From contig CBDCVV010000004.1 of assembly GCA_965223235.1 (NCBI GenBank), positions 95,916 through 159,915 of the forward strand: a DNA stretch of 64,000 nt. Direction: 5' to 3'. The notes under the pieces were generated by a model. The model was not told where the DNA came from. It saw nothing but the letters and a program-made list of their open reading frames with translations, and ran no database searches. Below, one piece after another: positions 8,249 to 16,694 of the stretch. This stretch comes from UBA2589 sp965223235. GTDB lineage: Bacteria; Gemmatimonadota; Gemmatimonadetes; Longimicrobiales; Gaopeijiaceae. The translations under genes were made by a program, and so were the position numbers. Each line of letters opens with the position of its first letter. The stretch's first letter is position 1.

Positions 8249-10023
8249 GTGGAGCATCCGGCCTTCCGGATGCACCACGGGCAGAAGCGCCACCCACGGT
8301 CGAGTGACTGACCGCACGCGCACGAGTTGAGACGCTGGGCGCCGCAGGCGGGACACCCCTTCGCGCCGTACGGCACCGTGGTCGTGCACTCTGAGCACGG
8401 CACCCCCGTCGCCGAGACCGCGTCGAGTACCGAGGTGACCTCATGAGGTGTCGTGAGCCCTTCAGCGATCGCCCGCCTCGCGTCCGATCCCAACGATCGC
8501 ATTCCTGCCTCGGTCGCTAACCGTCTGATCCGCGCCGACGATGCGCCGCCTGAGATCTCGTCGCGGATCGCATCGGTGATCTCCAGCACCTGGTAGACCC
8601 CGGTGCGCCCGCGTAGCCCGGCGTCGCACTTCTCGCACCCTCGACCCCTGCACTCCGTGCACGTGCTCCGAACCAGACGCTGCGCCACCACGCCCGATAG
8701 CCCCCCCGCAACGAGGAAGGGGGGCACTCCCATGTGAAGGAGTCGGGTTACAGCCCCGGGTGCGTCGGTCGTATGAATGGTCGACAAGACGAGGTGTCCG
8801 GTGACGGCGGCCGCCATCGCGATCTCCGCCGTCTCTCGATCCCTGATCTCGCCCACCATGATGACGTCGGGGTCTTGTCGGAGGAGTGCGCGAAGGGCTC
8901 CTGCGAAGGTGAGACCGGCGCGACTGTCGACCTGGATCTGGCTCGCTCCGACGAGTCGGTATTCGACGGGGTCTTCGAGTGTCACGACGTTCTGGCGCTC
9001 ACGATCGATTTCGGAGAGGGCCGCGAAGAGGGTCGTGCTCTTCCCACTCCCCGTGGGGCCCGCGGCGAGCAGAACGCCCTCCCCTCGCCGCACGAGCCGT
9101 CGAAGCAAGGCGAGATCGTTGGGCGAGAGTCCCAACTGATGGAGCCCGTCCGGCGCGCCGGTGGAGTCCAGGATCCGTACGACCGCCTTCTCGCCGCCGT
9201 TGACCGGCAGCGTGCTTACTCGGAGGCCCAACGTTCGCCCGCCGTGGTCAAGCTTGAGGCGGCCGTCTTGAGCGCGCCTCCGTACCGCGATGTCCATCCC
9301 AGCGATGATCTTGATCCTCGAGAGGACAGCCCGTCGAATCGCCGCCGGCAGCTCGGCGGTTTGGCGAAGCGTGCCGTCGACTCTGAGTCGGATTCGAACG
9401 TCCTTGCCGGTTTCCTCGATGTGGATATCGCTCGCACCTGCGTCGATCGCATCGCGTAGGAGCCCATCGACGAGCCGAACCACCGGCGCTTGTGCGACCA
9501 GCCGCTCCACGGCGGGTTCGGCCGACGTCGGTGCGTCCTCGGGTCGAGCGCCCGCGGGAAGCACCCCCACGGGCGTCATGTGTCTTGCCGCGCGGGGTCG
9601 GGGAAGATTGCGGTGTGCCTCGGAGATGGCGTGCGGCGTCGCGACCGCGAGGTCCACCCGTCGACCGGTCTGAAATCGGACGTCGTCTGCTGCTCGGAGG
9701 TCCAACGGATCGGCCACGGCGATTCGGATCGAACGGGAATCGATCGCTAGCGGCGCGATGCCCTGTTCCAAGACCAGAGTCGGGTCGAGCGCTTCGAAGG
9801 CATCGGGGTCGATCGAGATCGGAGCCGGGACGAAGGGGATCGCCAGCTGCTTCGCGAGACACCGAGCGACACCTTCGGGAGTGGTGACCCCCTTCCGGAC
9901 CAACGTCTCTCCGATTCGCTCCCGCGCGGGTGTCGGTATCGCGAGCGCCGCTTGGACCGCCTCCGGATCGACACCTTCGTGGAGGACGAGCATGGATCCC
10001 ATCATTCTGGATGCATCAGCCAT
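8245..10023 (-). CDS. GspE/PilB-type secretion ATPase with C-terminal zinc ribbons
   Basis: This 592-residue type II secretion/type IV pilus assembly ATPase has an N-terminal MshE/GspE-N-type domain (about 30-150) and a Walker A AAGPTGSGKST near residue 320. The Asp box DPDVIMVGEIRD, the His box TGHLVLSTIHT and the usual tetracysteine metal site CTECRGRGCEKC all follow. After a helical tail come about 50 unusual residues with further CxxC pairs (CSEC, CPAC, CAC, CPWC), apparently one or two extra zinc ribbons. It would power pilin or pseudopilin assembly at the inner membrane. No other pil or gsp genes are in the window. Several Met codons cluster at the N-terminus (residues 1, 7, 8 and 11), so the exact start is uncertain. 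Confidence 0.88.
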   Translation of the reverse strand: MADASRMMGSMLVLHEGVDPEAVQAALAIPTPARERIGETLVRKGVTTPEGVARCLAKQLAIPFVPAPISIDPDAFEALDPTLVLEQGIAPLAIDSRSIRIAVADPLDLRAADDVRFQTGRRVDLAVATPHAISEAHRNLPRPRAARHMTPVGVLPAGARPEDAPTSAEPAVERLVAQAPVVRLVDGLLRDAIDAGASDIHIEETGKDVRIRLRVDGTLRQTAELPAAIRRAVLSRIKIIAGMDIAVRRRAQDGRLKLDHGGRTLGLRVSTLPVNGGEKAVVRILDSTGAPDGLHQLGLSPNDLALLRRLVRRGEGVLLAAGPTGSGKSTTLFAALSEIDRERQNVVTLEDPVEYRLVGASQIQVDSRAGLTFAGALRALLRQDPDVIMVGEIRDRETAEIAMAAAVTGHLVLSTIHTTDAPGAVTRLLHMGVPPFLVAGGLSGVVAQRLVRSTCTECRGRGCEKCDAGLRGRTGVYQVLEITDAIRDEISGGASSARIRRLATEAGMRSLGSDARRAIAEGLTTPHEVTSVLDAVSATGVPCSECTTTVPYGAKGCPACGAQRLNSCACGQSLDRGWRFCPWCIRKAGCST

Positions 10024-10071
10024 GCATGATCTTCGTGCGCTGGCGTGGGCGCCCGAATGTCGAGGCGGGTG

Positions 10072-10974
10072 TTACGGAACTATACCGACCCGATCGAGGA
10101 TGACCGGCGCGACGTCCTGAAGGCTCTCGGCAGATTCGAGCTTCGGAGCGCTCGGCCCGACGGCCATGCAGAGTGCCGGATTGTAGGTATGCCCGACGCG
10201 CACGTCCTCGATGTTGCCGTGATCACTCACGACGAGCACGAGGACGTCGTCGGAGATCATGGAGAAGAGTCCACCCATGAAGGTGTCGACCCGTTCCAGC
10301 GCTGCCACCGCGGCCGGAAGCTCCATCTTGTGACCCGCGCTGTCCGTGGCGTAGTGCGCGAAAAGAGTGAGCGAGTACTCGGTGGCGATCTGAGCCAGAT
10401 TCTGGCCCGCCGTCTCTGGGGAGATGTCGGGCAGCTCAGAGAAGCCGAGCCCGACCTTCCACCCGTCGTTGGTGATCTCGCTGGCGACAGCCGAACCGTT
10501 CTGCAACGCGACTTCGTTCCGCGTGAGTAGACCGGCGCCCAGCGCCGCGAGGGGTGGGGCAGCGGGGCGGCGATCCGACCTCGCGGCGGCCCAACCCCTC
10601 GGGTACGCGTTTGCGAAGCAAGCGCTCCGTCCTTCGGCTGCGCACCGTGACAGGACATTCCGCTCCGAGAGCGCCGGCCTCAACGAGACGGGTACCCATG
10701 GACCGAAGTGGCGGCCGAACTCCCTGGCCGCGTTCATGCCCGTCAGGAGCGTGGTCTGGCCGGTTCCGCTTTGTGGCAAGCCTTCAACGCCCAACGTCGC
10801 GTCGAGCGGCATGCTTCGAGCTCGACCATTCCGGAGTCGCGGGCGATCGAGCGTCGGGATACCGCCCAGCAACGAAGTGAGGGTCGGCAAACGAGCGCGG
10901 AGGAACGGATTGACGCTCGGGTCGGACGGTCCGATGCCGACACCGTCGAGGAAGAGTAGAAGGACTTTGTCCTT
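10072..10974 (-). CDS. Alkaline-phosphatase-superfamily metalloenzyme (phosphopentomutase/iPGM-like), start codon unresolved
   Basis: The protein has the alkaline phosphatase superfamily metal set: FLDGVGIG at the N-terminus, a QSGTGQTTLLTG nucleophile region, HYATDSAGH in the middle, and VVSDHGNIED followed by GHT near the C-terminus. It most resembles small phosphoglyceromutase-like metalloenzymes of unknown substrate. The FLDGVGIG strand, which supplies a metal ligand, is encoded around 10943-10968. No ATG, GTG or TTG occurs in frame between it and well inside the upstream gene; the first is TTG at 10890, which would delete the ligand. The coordinate 10974 is therefore approximate. Either a rare initiator or a sequence error is involved. 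The neighbour upstream ends at 10992. Confidence 0.7.
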   Translation of the reverse strand, partial: KDKVLLLFLDGVGIGPSDPSVNPFLRARLPTLTSLLGGIPTLDRPRLRNGRARSMPLDATLGVEGLPQSGTGQTTLLTGMNAAREFGRHFGPWVPVSLRPALSERNVLSRCAAEGRSACFANAYPRGWAAARSDRRPAAPPLAALGAGLLTRNEVALQNGSAVASEITNDGWKVGLGFSELPDISPETAGQNLAQIATEYSLTLFAHYATDSAGHKMELPAAVAALERVDTFMGGLFSMISDDVLVLVVSDHGNIEDVRVGHTYNPALCMAVGPSAPKLESAESLQDVAPVILDRVGIVP

Positions 10975-10991
10975 CGATGGTCCCTGAGCGA

Positions 10992-11552
10992 CTACTCGGC
11001 GGGCCTGAGGTCGACGGTGACTTGAACCTGGACCGCACCCATGTCGGCGCGGTCGCGAATCGCGTCCCGCACCCGCGGCTCGAGCTTGCCGTACGCGGCG
11101 AGGATTCCCGCCCGAAGCTCCTTCCGGAGCACCTTGAGCGCGTTCACGTCGGCCCGGCTCGTCTTGGTCTCTTTCTTGGCGTCTGCGACTTCGTACGGCT
11201 TGATCTCGAACGGCGAGACACCCACATCGTCGTACCGCTCGTGATCGATGTACTGAATCGAGATACTCACGTCGCCACGAGCGTGGTGGTGGTGAATGTC
11301 GCCGACGGCCTGGAAACGTGACGCTAGCCGGCCGAGCTCGGTGCGCTGAGCGGCTTTCGTGTAGGCCCTCTCGAGCGTCGAGAAGATTCGCTTGACCCGC
11401 TCCGTAGTGGTTGCATCCAGGTCGGGCATCTGGGACTCGAGTTCACGCCCAACCGCCTGGCGCTCGACATAAAGACCGGCGGCCTCCGCGTCGCGGTTCC
11501 GCGCACGGTCGATATTGTCGAGAATCCGGTCGGGATTTGTACGGTAGCTCAT
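10992..11552 (-). CDS. Hypothetical protein, charged and largely helical
   Basis: I do not recognise this 186-residue protein. It starts at an ATG with SYRTNPDRILDNIDRARNRD, is rich in Arg, Glu, Asp and Lys, and has no signal peptide or membrane segment. A stretch of four histidines (DIHHHHARGDVS) sits in the middle, and a C-terminal strand of alternating hydrophobics ends the protein. The predicted character is a soluble, mostly helical cytoplasmic protein. It lies just upstream of the phosphatase-superfamily gene on the same strand with an 18-base gap, so the two may be co-transcribed. The divergent lipoprotein gene starts 180 bases away. Confidence 0.55.
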   Translation of the reverse strand: MSYRTNPDRILDNIDRARNRDAEAAGLYVERQAVGRELESQMPDLDATTTERVKRIFSTLERAYTKAAQRTELGRLASRFQAVGDIHHHHARGDVSISIQYIDHERYDDVGVSPFEIKPYEVADAKKETKTSRADVNALKVLRKELRAGILAAYGKLEPRVRDAIRDRADMGAVQVQVTVDLRPAE

Positions 11553-11732
11553 CTTTCCCCACTGCCCATGAAGTCCTTCCAGTGCCTCGGTCCTTCCGGG
11601 TCCGGGGCTCAGGAGTCCAACAGGATATCAGCCGGCTCATGACGGGCCAAGGGTGTCGTTTCGCCAAGATTCGGGCGCACAACTTCAGATCTGTCACTAC
11701 TCTTCTCGATCGCCTTTAACGGAGTGCAACTC

Positions 11733-12563
11733 ATGCAGACTCGTCACCTTCAGCTGGCGGCAGCCGGCGTCCTTCTCGCGGCGTGTGGCGGTGGGCCTCC
11801 CGGTCCGCCAGTTCTCGCCTTTGGGAACGAATCGATGTCCGAGGCGACGTACGAGAGCGAAAGCTCCACGACGGCTTCGATTTCGATGATGGGGCAGTCG
11901 CTGCAGATGACTCAGGCAGGAACGGTCGTGTACGGCGTGACCTTCACGGATCAGGCCGACGGGGTGGGGATCGTCATGACCGTGGAAGATCTGGACGCCA
12001 CCATCTCCAACCCGATGGGGACTCCCATTTCCCTCGACGAGGGGATGGTGGAAGGTGATCTGACCTTCCGCATGGACCGCACCGGTAATACGACTCTGAC
12101 CGGTTCCCCTGATGTCTCGGATGAGGCGTCCCAAATGATCTCGGGGCTCACACTCGCCCACACTTTCTTCCCCGGCCTCCCGGGACGAAGCATTGCGACG
12201 GGAGAGAGCTGGGTTGATACCGTGAGCTACTTCGGCGAGGAAGGGCCCGGCGAGAGAAGAGAAACCGCGGTCATCACGTACACCCTCGAAGGAGATGTCG
12301 TCGTGGACGGACGTTCACTCCTCCGCATTGGTCTCGAGGGCACCTCCGAGAGCGCCCAGGAGGTGGAGATGGAAGGGGTGTCGGTCTCCCAAGAAGGCGA
12401 AGTCGAAGTCGAGGGGCACATTCTTTGGGATCCCGATCGAGGGGTGATGTTCGAAGCGGAGCGGCGCTTCAGCGGCACCGGGAGCGCGAGCGTTCCGATG
12501 ATTCCACAAGAGCTGCCAATACGGATTGAAGGCTCGGAGACAACCCGGCTACAAGGGATGTAG
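11733..12563 (+). CDS. Predicted lipoprotein, beta-rich, unknown function
   Basis: The N-terminus is a lipoprotein signal: a short basic start, a hydrophobic core and a lipobox LLAAC about 20 residues in. The mature part is acidic, rich in Ser, Thr, Gly and Met, and reads as alternating beta strands (for example VVYGVTFTDQADGVGIVMTV). I do not recognise the family. A GTG at 11724 is in frame, but the ATG at 11733 has a GGAG Shine-Dalgarno element at 11721-11724 and gives a better-shaped signal peptide, so I start there. The Yip1-like membrane protein gene follows four bases after its stop, suggesting co-transcription. Confidence 0.7.
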   Translation: MQTRHLQLAAAGVLLAACGGGPPGPPVLAFGNESMSEATYESESSTTASISMMGQSLQMTQAGTVVYGVTFTDQADGVGIVMTVEDLDATISNPMGTPISLDEGMVEGDLTFRMDRTGNTTLTGSPDVSDEASQMISGLTLAHTFFPGLPGRSIATGESWVDTVSYFGEEGPGERRETAVITYTLEGDVVVDGRSLLRIGLEGTSESAQEVEMEGVSVSQEGEVEVEGHILWDPDRGVMFEAERRFSGTGSASVPMIPQELPIRIEGSETTRLQGM

Positions 12564-12566
12564 GTC

Positions 12567-13253
12567 GTGGAAGAGTCGACCATGGATGAGGGTCCCGAGA
12601 GGCTGCCCTCCCTTCCAGCCCGGCTGATCTCGGTGTTCTTGAGCCCGGGCAAGTTGATGGCCCAGCTTGCTCGCGAGCCGAAGTGGGTGGGGGCGCTGGC
12701 CGTCTGCGCGATCGGGATGGCTCTGACTGTGACGCTCATCCCGGCCGAGCTTCTTCTGGAAGCTCAGCGGGAGGTCGCGATCGAGCGGGGACAGGACTTT
12801 CCGGAGTTCTCGGAGCGGGCCGCTTCGATCATGCGGATCGTGGTGCCGGTCACGACGCTGCTGAGTACCGTGATCTTCACCTTTCTCTTCACCGGCGTGT
12901 ACACGGTGATATTCGCATTCATCCTCGGGGATGAGGGCAGCTACAAGCAGTACCTTGCGGCGGTATCACACGCGTGGTTCATTCCCGTTCTCATCGGTCT
13001 GATGCTGGTTCCGCTCCGCATTCAGACGGGCGATCCGCAATTCACCCTGAACGTGGGGAGCTTTCTCGGCTTCTTGCCCGACGGGTACGCGAAGAGCCTC
13101 GTTCGACTCCTCGACCTATCGCAGATATGGGCTACCGCCGTCATTGCTCAGGGTGCACACACTATCGACCCACGGCGGAGCTTTGGGAGCGCGTTTGCGA
13201 TCCTGCTCGTGATCTTGGTCGGTGCCATGGCCGTTATGGCGATCTGGGTCTAG
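12567..13253 (+). CDS. Yip1-domain-like integral membrane protein
   Basis: This 228-residue protein has an N-terminal cytoplasmic segment followed by about five hydrophobic helices (near residues 42-60, 90-120, 130-150, 185-195 and 205-227). The spacing and the LPARLISVFLSPGKLMAQL opening resemble bacterial Yip1-family membrane proteins, whose role is poorly defined. It starts at GTG 12567, four bases after the lipoprotein stop. The next gene, a TRAP transporter, begins 10 bases after its stop, so the lipoprotein, this gene and the transporter probably form one transcript. The family assignment is moderate; membrane location is clear. Confidence 0.6.
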   Translation: MEESTMDEGPERLPSLPARLISVFLSPGKLMAQLAREPKWVGALAVCAIGMALTVTLIPAELLLEAQREVAIERGQDFPEFSERAASIMRIVVPVTTLLSTVIFTFLFTGVYTVIFAFILGDEGSYKQYLAAVSHAWFIPVLIGLMLVPLRIQTGDPQFTLNVGSFLGFLPDGYAKSLVRLLDLSQIWATAVIAQGAHTIDPRRSFGSAFAILLVILVGAMAVMAIWV

Positions 13254-13263
13254 GCGCGGCCCG

Positions 13264-16131
13264 ATGACACAGCCCCGCGGAAAAGTCACCGGGGCGGTAA
13301 TCGTAGCGGCGTCTGCGGGAGCCGCGCTCTTCCACATGTACGCGGCGGGTTTCTCGCCGTTCACTGCGTTGGTGCAGCGGCCGGTTCACCTGGCGCTTAT
13401 GGCCACGCTCGGCTTCTTGGGCGTCGGCGTGCAGAAGGCTCGGGCTCAATCCTCCGAGGGCGCCACCGCGTGGGACCTCTTCCGCGCGGGCAGCAATTGG
13501 TTCTTGGTCGGGCTCTCGATTCTGGTCTGCACCTACCTAGTGATGGAGAACCAGGAGCTCGTGGCGCGCTCGGGTTCTCCGACCCAACTCGACCTGGTCA
13601 TGGGCGCTCTGACGATCGTTCTCGTGATCGAGTTGGCGAGACGCGCCACGGGTTGGGGGCTCATCGCCGTCTGTCTCATGGCGTTGGTGTACGCGGCGGC
13701 CGGGCCATACTTGCCCGGCTTCCTCGCGCACCGAGGGTACGGGGCTACCCGTCTCATCGAACACCTCTACCTCTCGACTGAGGGGATCTGGGGGATCCCG
13801 CTGGGGGTGTCGGCGGACTTCGTGTACCTCTTCGTCCTCTTTGGAGCAGTCTTGGAGACGGCCGGGGGTGGGGCACTCCTGATCGCGATGGCCAACAAAG
13901 TCGCCGGCCGCACGAGGGGCGGACCGGCGAAGACCGCGGCCGTTGCCAGCGCCTTCATGGGCTCACTGTCGGGGAGCGCGGTCGCCAACGTGGTAACGAC
14001 GGGGACGTTCACGATCCCCCTGATGAGGCGGGCCGGCTTCAAGCCATTCTTCGCGGGCGCGATCGAGGCCGCGGCCAGTACGGGTGGGCAGCTCATGCCG
14101 CCGGTCATGGGTGCGGGCGCCTTCATTCTCGCGACGTGGACGAACATTCCGTACCTCCAAGTCGCCGTCGCCGCGATCATCCCAGCCGTCCTTTACTACG
14201 GGGCGCTACTGGCCGCGATCCACTTCCGTGCCGTACGGATGGGGATCGAGCCGGCCGGGGACGAGGAAGCGGAGCCGATCCTCGATCGACTGCATCTTCT
14301 CCTCCCGCTGGCAATCATCGTGGTCTTGCTCGGGATGGGCCGGTCCCCCATGCGTGCGGCCTTCTGGGGCGTCGCTTCGGCGCTGCTCATCGCACTCGTG
14401 CGACCCTCGACCCGTCCTAGCCCCGATCAGCTGCGCGCGATTATCGAGAGGGCCGGACGAGGCGCCGTGCAGGTCGCTGCTGCGTGTGCGGCGGCTGGTA
14501 TCGTCGTGGGGGTGGCGTCGCTTACGGGAATCGGGCTCAGGATGTCGGAGCTGATCATCACCCTTTCGGGAGGCCAACTCTTCCCGGCGCTCCTGTTGAC
14601 TGCCCTCGGCTCGATCGTCTTGGGGATGGGTCTGCCCACGACCGCTGCGTACGTCGTCCTTGCAGCGTTGGGAGCACCAGCCCTCGTCGAGCTCGGCGTC
14701 CCGCTACTCTCGGCGCACCTCTTCATCTTCTACTTCGGGTGCATCTCGAACGTCACCCCCCCGGTCTCATTGGCCGCGTTCGCGGCGGCGGGTATCAGCG
14801 GCTCACCGCCCATCAAGACCGCGCTCTTCGCCGCCATGCTGGCGGGCGCCGGCTTCGTGGTCCCCTTCATGTTCGTCTATGGCCCCGAACTGCTCCTGGT
14901 CGGGTCTCCCGTCGCGATCTTGGCGGCCCTCGTAACCGCGATCGTGGGGGTCACGACGCTCGCCGCGTGCGGTGTCGGTTTCGCGCGAGCGCAGCTCAAT
15001 CCTTGGGAGCGGGCGGTTGCACTCCTGGCCGCCGGGCTCCTGGTCTACCCGGGCTATCTATCTGACTTGGCTGGCTTCCTCGGAGTGGCGTTGGTCTTCT
15101 CTCGGGTCGAAGGCGAGGCGGCGCCGGCGTGGCGGCCGTGGGCCGCTGCTGCACTGACCGCTTCGGTTGGGGTCGGCTTCGCGCTTCTGATGCCCCGGGC
15201 TGAGTTGGCAGAGGCGACCCGCTCGGTCACACCGGAGATTCGTGCTGCGCCCGGCTCGTCTGTGGACCAGGAGTTCATGTCGCTCGGCACGGCAGGGACT
15301 GGTGGCATCTACTACCCGCTCGGTGGCGCGATTGCGAGCCGGCTCTCGATTACGGATACCTTGCGGCAGTACACCGCCGAAGTAACCGGAGGCTCCGTCG
15401 AGAATGTGAACCGGCTGGGGTCGGGGCAGATGGATGTCGCCATGGCGATCGCCTCCACGGTCTACCAAGCCCAAACCGGAGACGGTGACTTCGAGGATCC
15501 CATTTCGGGTTTGAGGGCCATCGCACCGCTGTATGCGAATATGACGCACATCTTGGTGCCGGCCTCTTCACCGGCACAGACGGTCGCGGACTTCGCGGGA
15601 ATGCGTGTTTCGGTTGGAGCTGCTGGGAGTGGGACGGAACAACTCGCTCGCCACGTTCTCGATGCCCACGGACTGTCGTACGACGATATCGAACCCCGGT
15701 ACCTGTCCTTCGCCGAGTCCTCTGCCGCGCTGAGGGATGGGGCGATCGACGCGGCGATCATCTCGGTCGGCTTCCCAGCTTCCTCCGTCCTCGAAGCAAC
15801 TACGACGGCGGATATGCGCCTGATCGCGTTCGAAGACGACGTGTTGGCCGCCATGCTCGAGGAGCACCCGTACTACGTACCGGGGGAGATCCCTGAGGGT
15901 GCGTACCCAGGTGTGGACCAGGTTGTGCAGTCGCTCGCGGTTATGAATTGGGTGATCGCGATGGAGTCGCTCGAAGACGACGTAGTGCTCACAGTGCTCG
16001 ACATTTTCGAGAACGATCGGGCTTCGTTGGAGCAGGTGCACGACATGGCGCGTCAGATTGACCTCGACGGCCTGAACACTCCGCCGATACCACTCCATTC
16101 CGCCGCCGCGCGTTGGCTGGCCGAGCGATGA
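13264..16131 (+). CDS. TRAP transporter: fused 4TM/12TM permease with C-terminal TAXI substrate-binding domain
   Basis: This 955-residue protein joins two parts. Residues 1 to about 640 are a fused small plus large TRAP permease with many hydrophobic helices and DctM-type stretches such as GSLSGSAVANVVTTGTF, ASTGGQLMPPVMGAGAF and GMGLPTTAAYVVLAALG. Residues from about 670 to the end are a TAXI-family binding protein, opening with SLGTAGTGGIYYPLGGAIA and containing VGAAGSGTE. TRAP systems import organic acids such as 2-oxoglutarate or glutamate with an ion gradient, and normally the binding protein is a separate secreted polypeptide. The ATG at 13264 gives a hydrophobic N-terminus without the upstream extension. 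The substrate is unknown. Confidence 0.88.
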   Translation: MTQPRGKVTGAVIVAASAGAALFHMYAAGFSPFTALVQRPVHLALMATLGFLGVGVQKARAQSSEGATAWDLFRAGSNWFLVGLSILVCTYLVMENQELVARSGSPTQLDLVMGALTIVLVIELARRATGWGLIAVCLMALVYAAAGPYLPGFLAHRGYGATRLIEHLYLSTEGIWGIPLGVSADFVYLFVLFGAVLETAGGGALLIAMANKVAGRTRGGPAKTAAVASAFMGSLSGSAVANVVTTGTFTIPLMRRAGFKPFFAGAIEAAASTGGQLMPPVMGAGAFILATWTNIPYLQVAVAAIIPAVLYYGALLAAIHFRAVRMGIEPAGDEEAEPILDRLHLLLPLAIIVVLLGMGRSPMRAAFWGVASALLIALVRPSTRPSPDQLRAIIERAGRGAVQVAAACAAAGIVVGVASLTGIGLRMSELIITLSGGQLFPALLLTALGSIVLGMGLPTTAAYVVLAALGAPALVELGVPLLSAHLFIFYFGCISNVTPPVSLAAFAAAGISGSPPIKTALFAAMLAGAGFVVPFMFVYGPELLLVGSPVAILAALVTAIVGVTTLAACGVGFARAQLNPWERAVALLAAGLLVYPGYLSDLAGFLGVALVFSRVEGEAAPAWRPWAAAALTASVGVGFALLMPRAELAEATRSVTPEIRAAPGSSVDQEFMSLGTAGTGGIYYPLGGAIASRLSITDTLRQYTAEVTGGSVENVNRLGSGQMDVAMAIASTVYQAQTGDGDFEDPISGLRAIAPLYANMTHILVPASSPAQTVADFAGMRVSVGAAGSGTEQLARHVLDAHGLSYDDIEPRYLSFAESSAALRDGAIDAAIISVGFPASSVLEATTTADMRLIAFEDDVLAAMLEEHPYYVPGEIPEGAYPGVDQVVQSLAVMNWVIAMESLEDDVVLTVLDIFENDRASLEQVHDMARQIDLDGLNTPPIPLHSAAARWLAER

Positions 16132-16132
16132 C

Positions 16133-16567
16133 TTGGGCCTGAGCGGTCGCGCCCCGACGACGTTCCTCCGACGACTGCTCGGAGTCACGGTAGCGACAGT
16201 GGTCATGATCGGGTGTGAGACGCCCGCGCGGGACCTCACCGAGCTGGTCGTGGTCGACAGCGTCTACGTCGATCCGACGCTCGACGAGCCGTGGACCGGT
16301 CCGGTGTACCGCCGCTTCGAGGAAGACTCGGCGAGAGTACAGATTCAAGGGACGCTCCTAGACGGCGAGTGGCACGGGGAGATGACCGTTTACCACGCGA
16401 ACGGCGCGGTGCGCTACATGGGATCGTTCCGAAACGGTGAACGATGCGGTCCTTGGACCGAGAACGCGGACTCGGTTCCGACCGGGACGGTATACGAGGC
16501 GCTGGTCCGCGAGGTTGAGACGCTCGGAATGTATCCATCGTGCGACCCGGGGTCGGGAGGCGACTAA
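16133..16567 (+). CDS. MORN-repeat-like lipoprotein
   Basis: This 144-residue protein starts at TTG 16133, one base after the transporter stop. It has a basic N-terminus, a hydrophobic core and a likely lipobox (VMIGC). The middle contains two MORN/YwqK-like repeats: GTLLDGEWHGEMTVYHANG and VRYMGSFRNGERCGPW, with the usual G-x-W/F pattern. Such repeats form beta hairpins and are often in surface or antitoxin-like proteins. Function is unknown. The only nearby ATG (16129) runs into a stop at once, which supports the TTG. A small membrane protein gene follows immediately. Confidence 0.6.
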   Translation: MGLSGRAPTTFLRRLLGVTVATVVMIGCETPARDLTELVVVDSVYVDPTLDEPWTGPVYRRFEEDSARVQIQGTLLDGEWHGEMTVYHANGAVRYMGSFRNGERCGPWTENADSVPTGTVYEALVREVETLGMYPSCDPGSGGD

Positions 16568-16571
16568 CGGT

Positions 16572-16694
16572 ATGGAAAGTGGATCGATGGAGCTTTGGGA
16601 GTTGGCGATCCTGGGCATGATCTTGGTCGGGTTCTTTTGGTTGATCATGTACGCGGCGCAGCATGCCCGCTCGAAGGACGAGGATGCCCGGTGA
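16572..16694 (+). CDS. Small single-pass membrane protein (40 residues)
   Basis: An ATG at 16572 opens a 40-codon frame with one strong hydrophobic helix (ELAILGMILVGFFWLIMYAA) followed by a basic and acidic tail. An ATG at 16587 would give 35 residues with the same helix. The stop (TGA at 16692-16694) overlaps the GTG start of the aminotransferase gene as GTGA, an arrangement used throughout this chromosome for coupled genes. That coupling is the main reason to believe it is translated. No homologue is recognised. Confidence 0.5.
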   Translation: MESGSMELWELAILGMILVGFFWLIMYAAQHARSKDEDAR

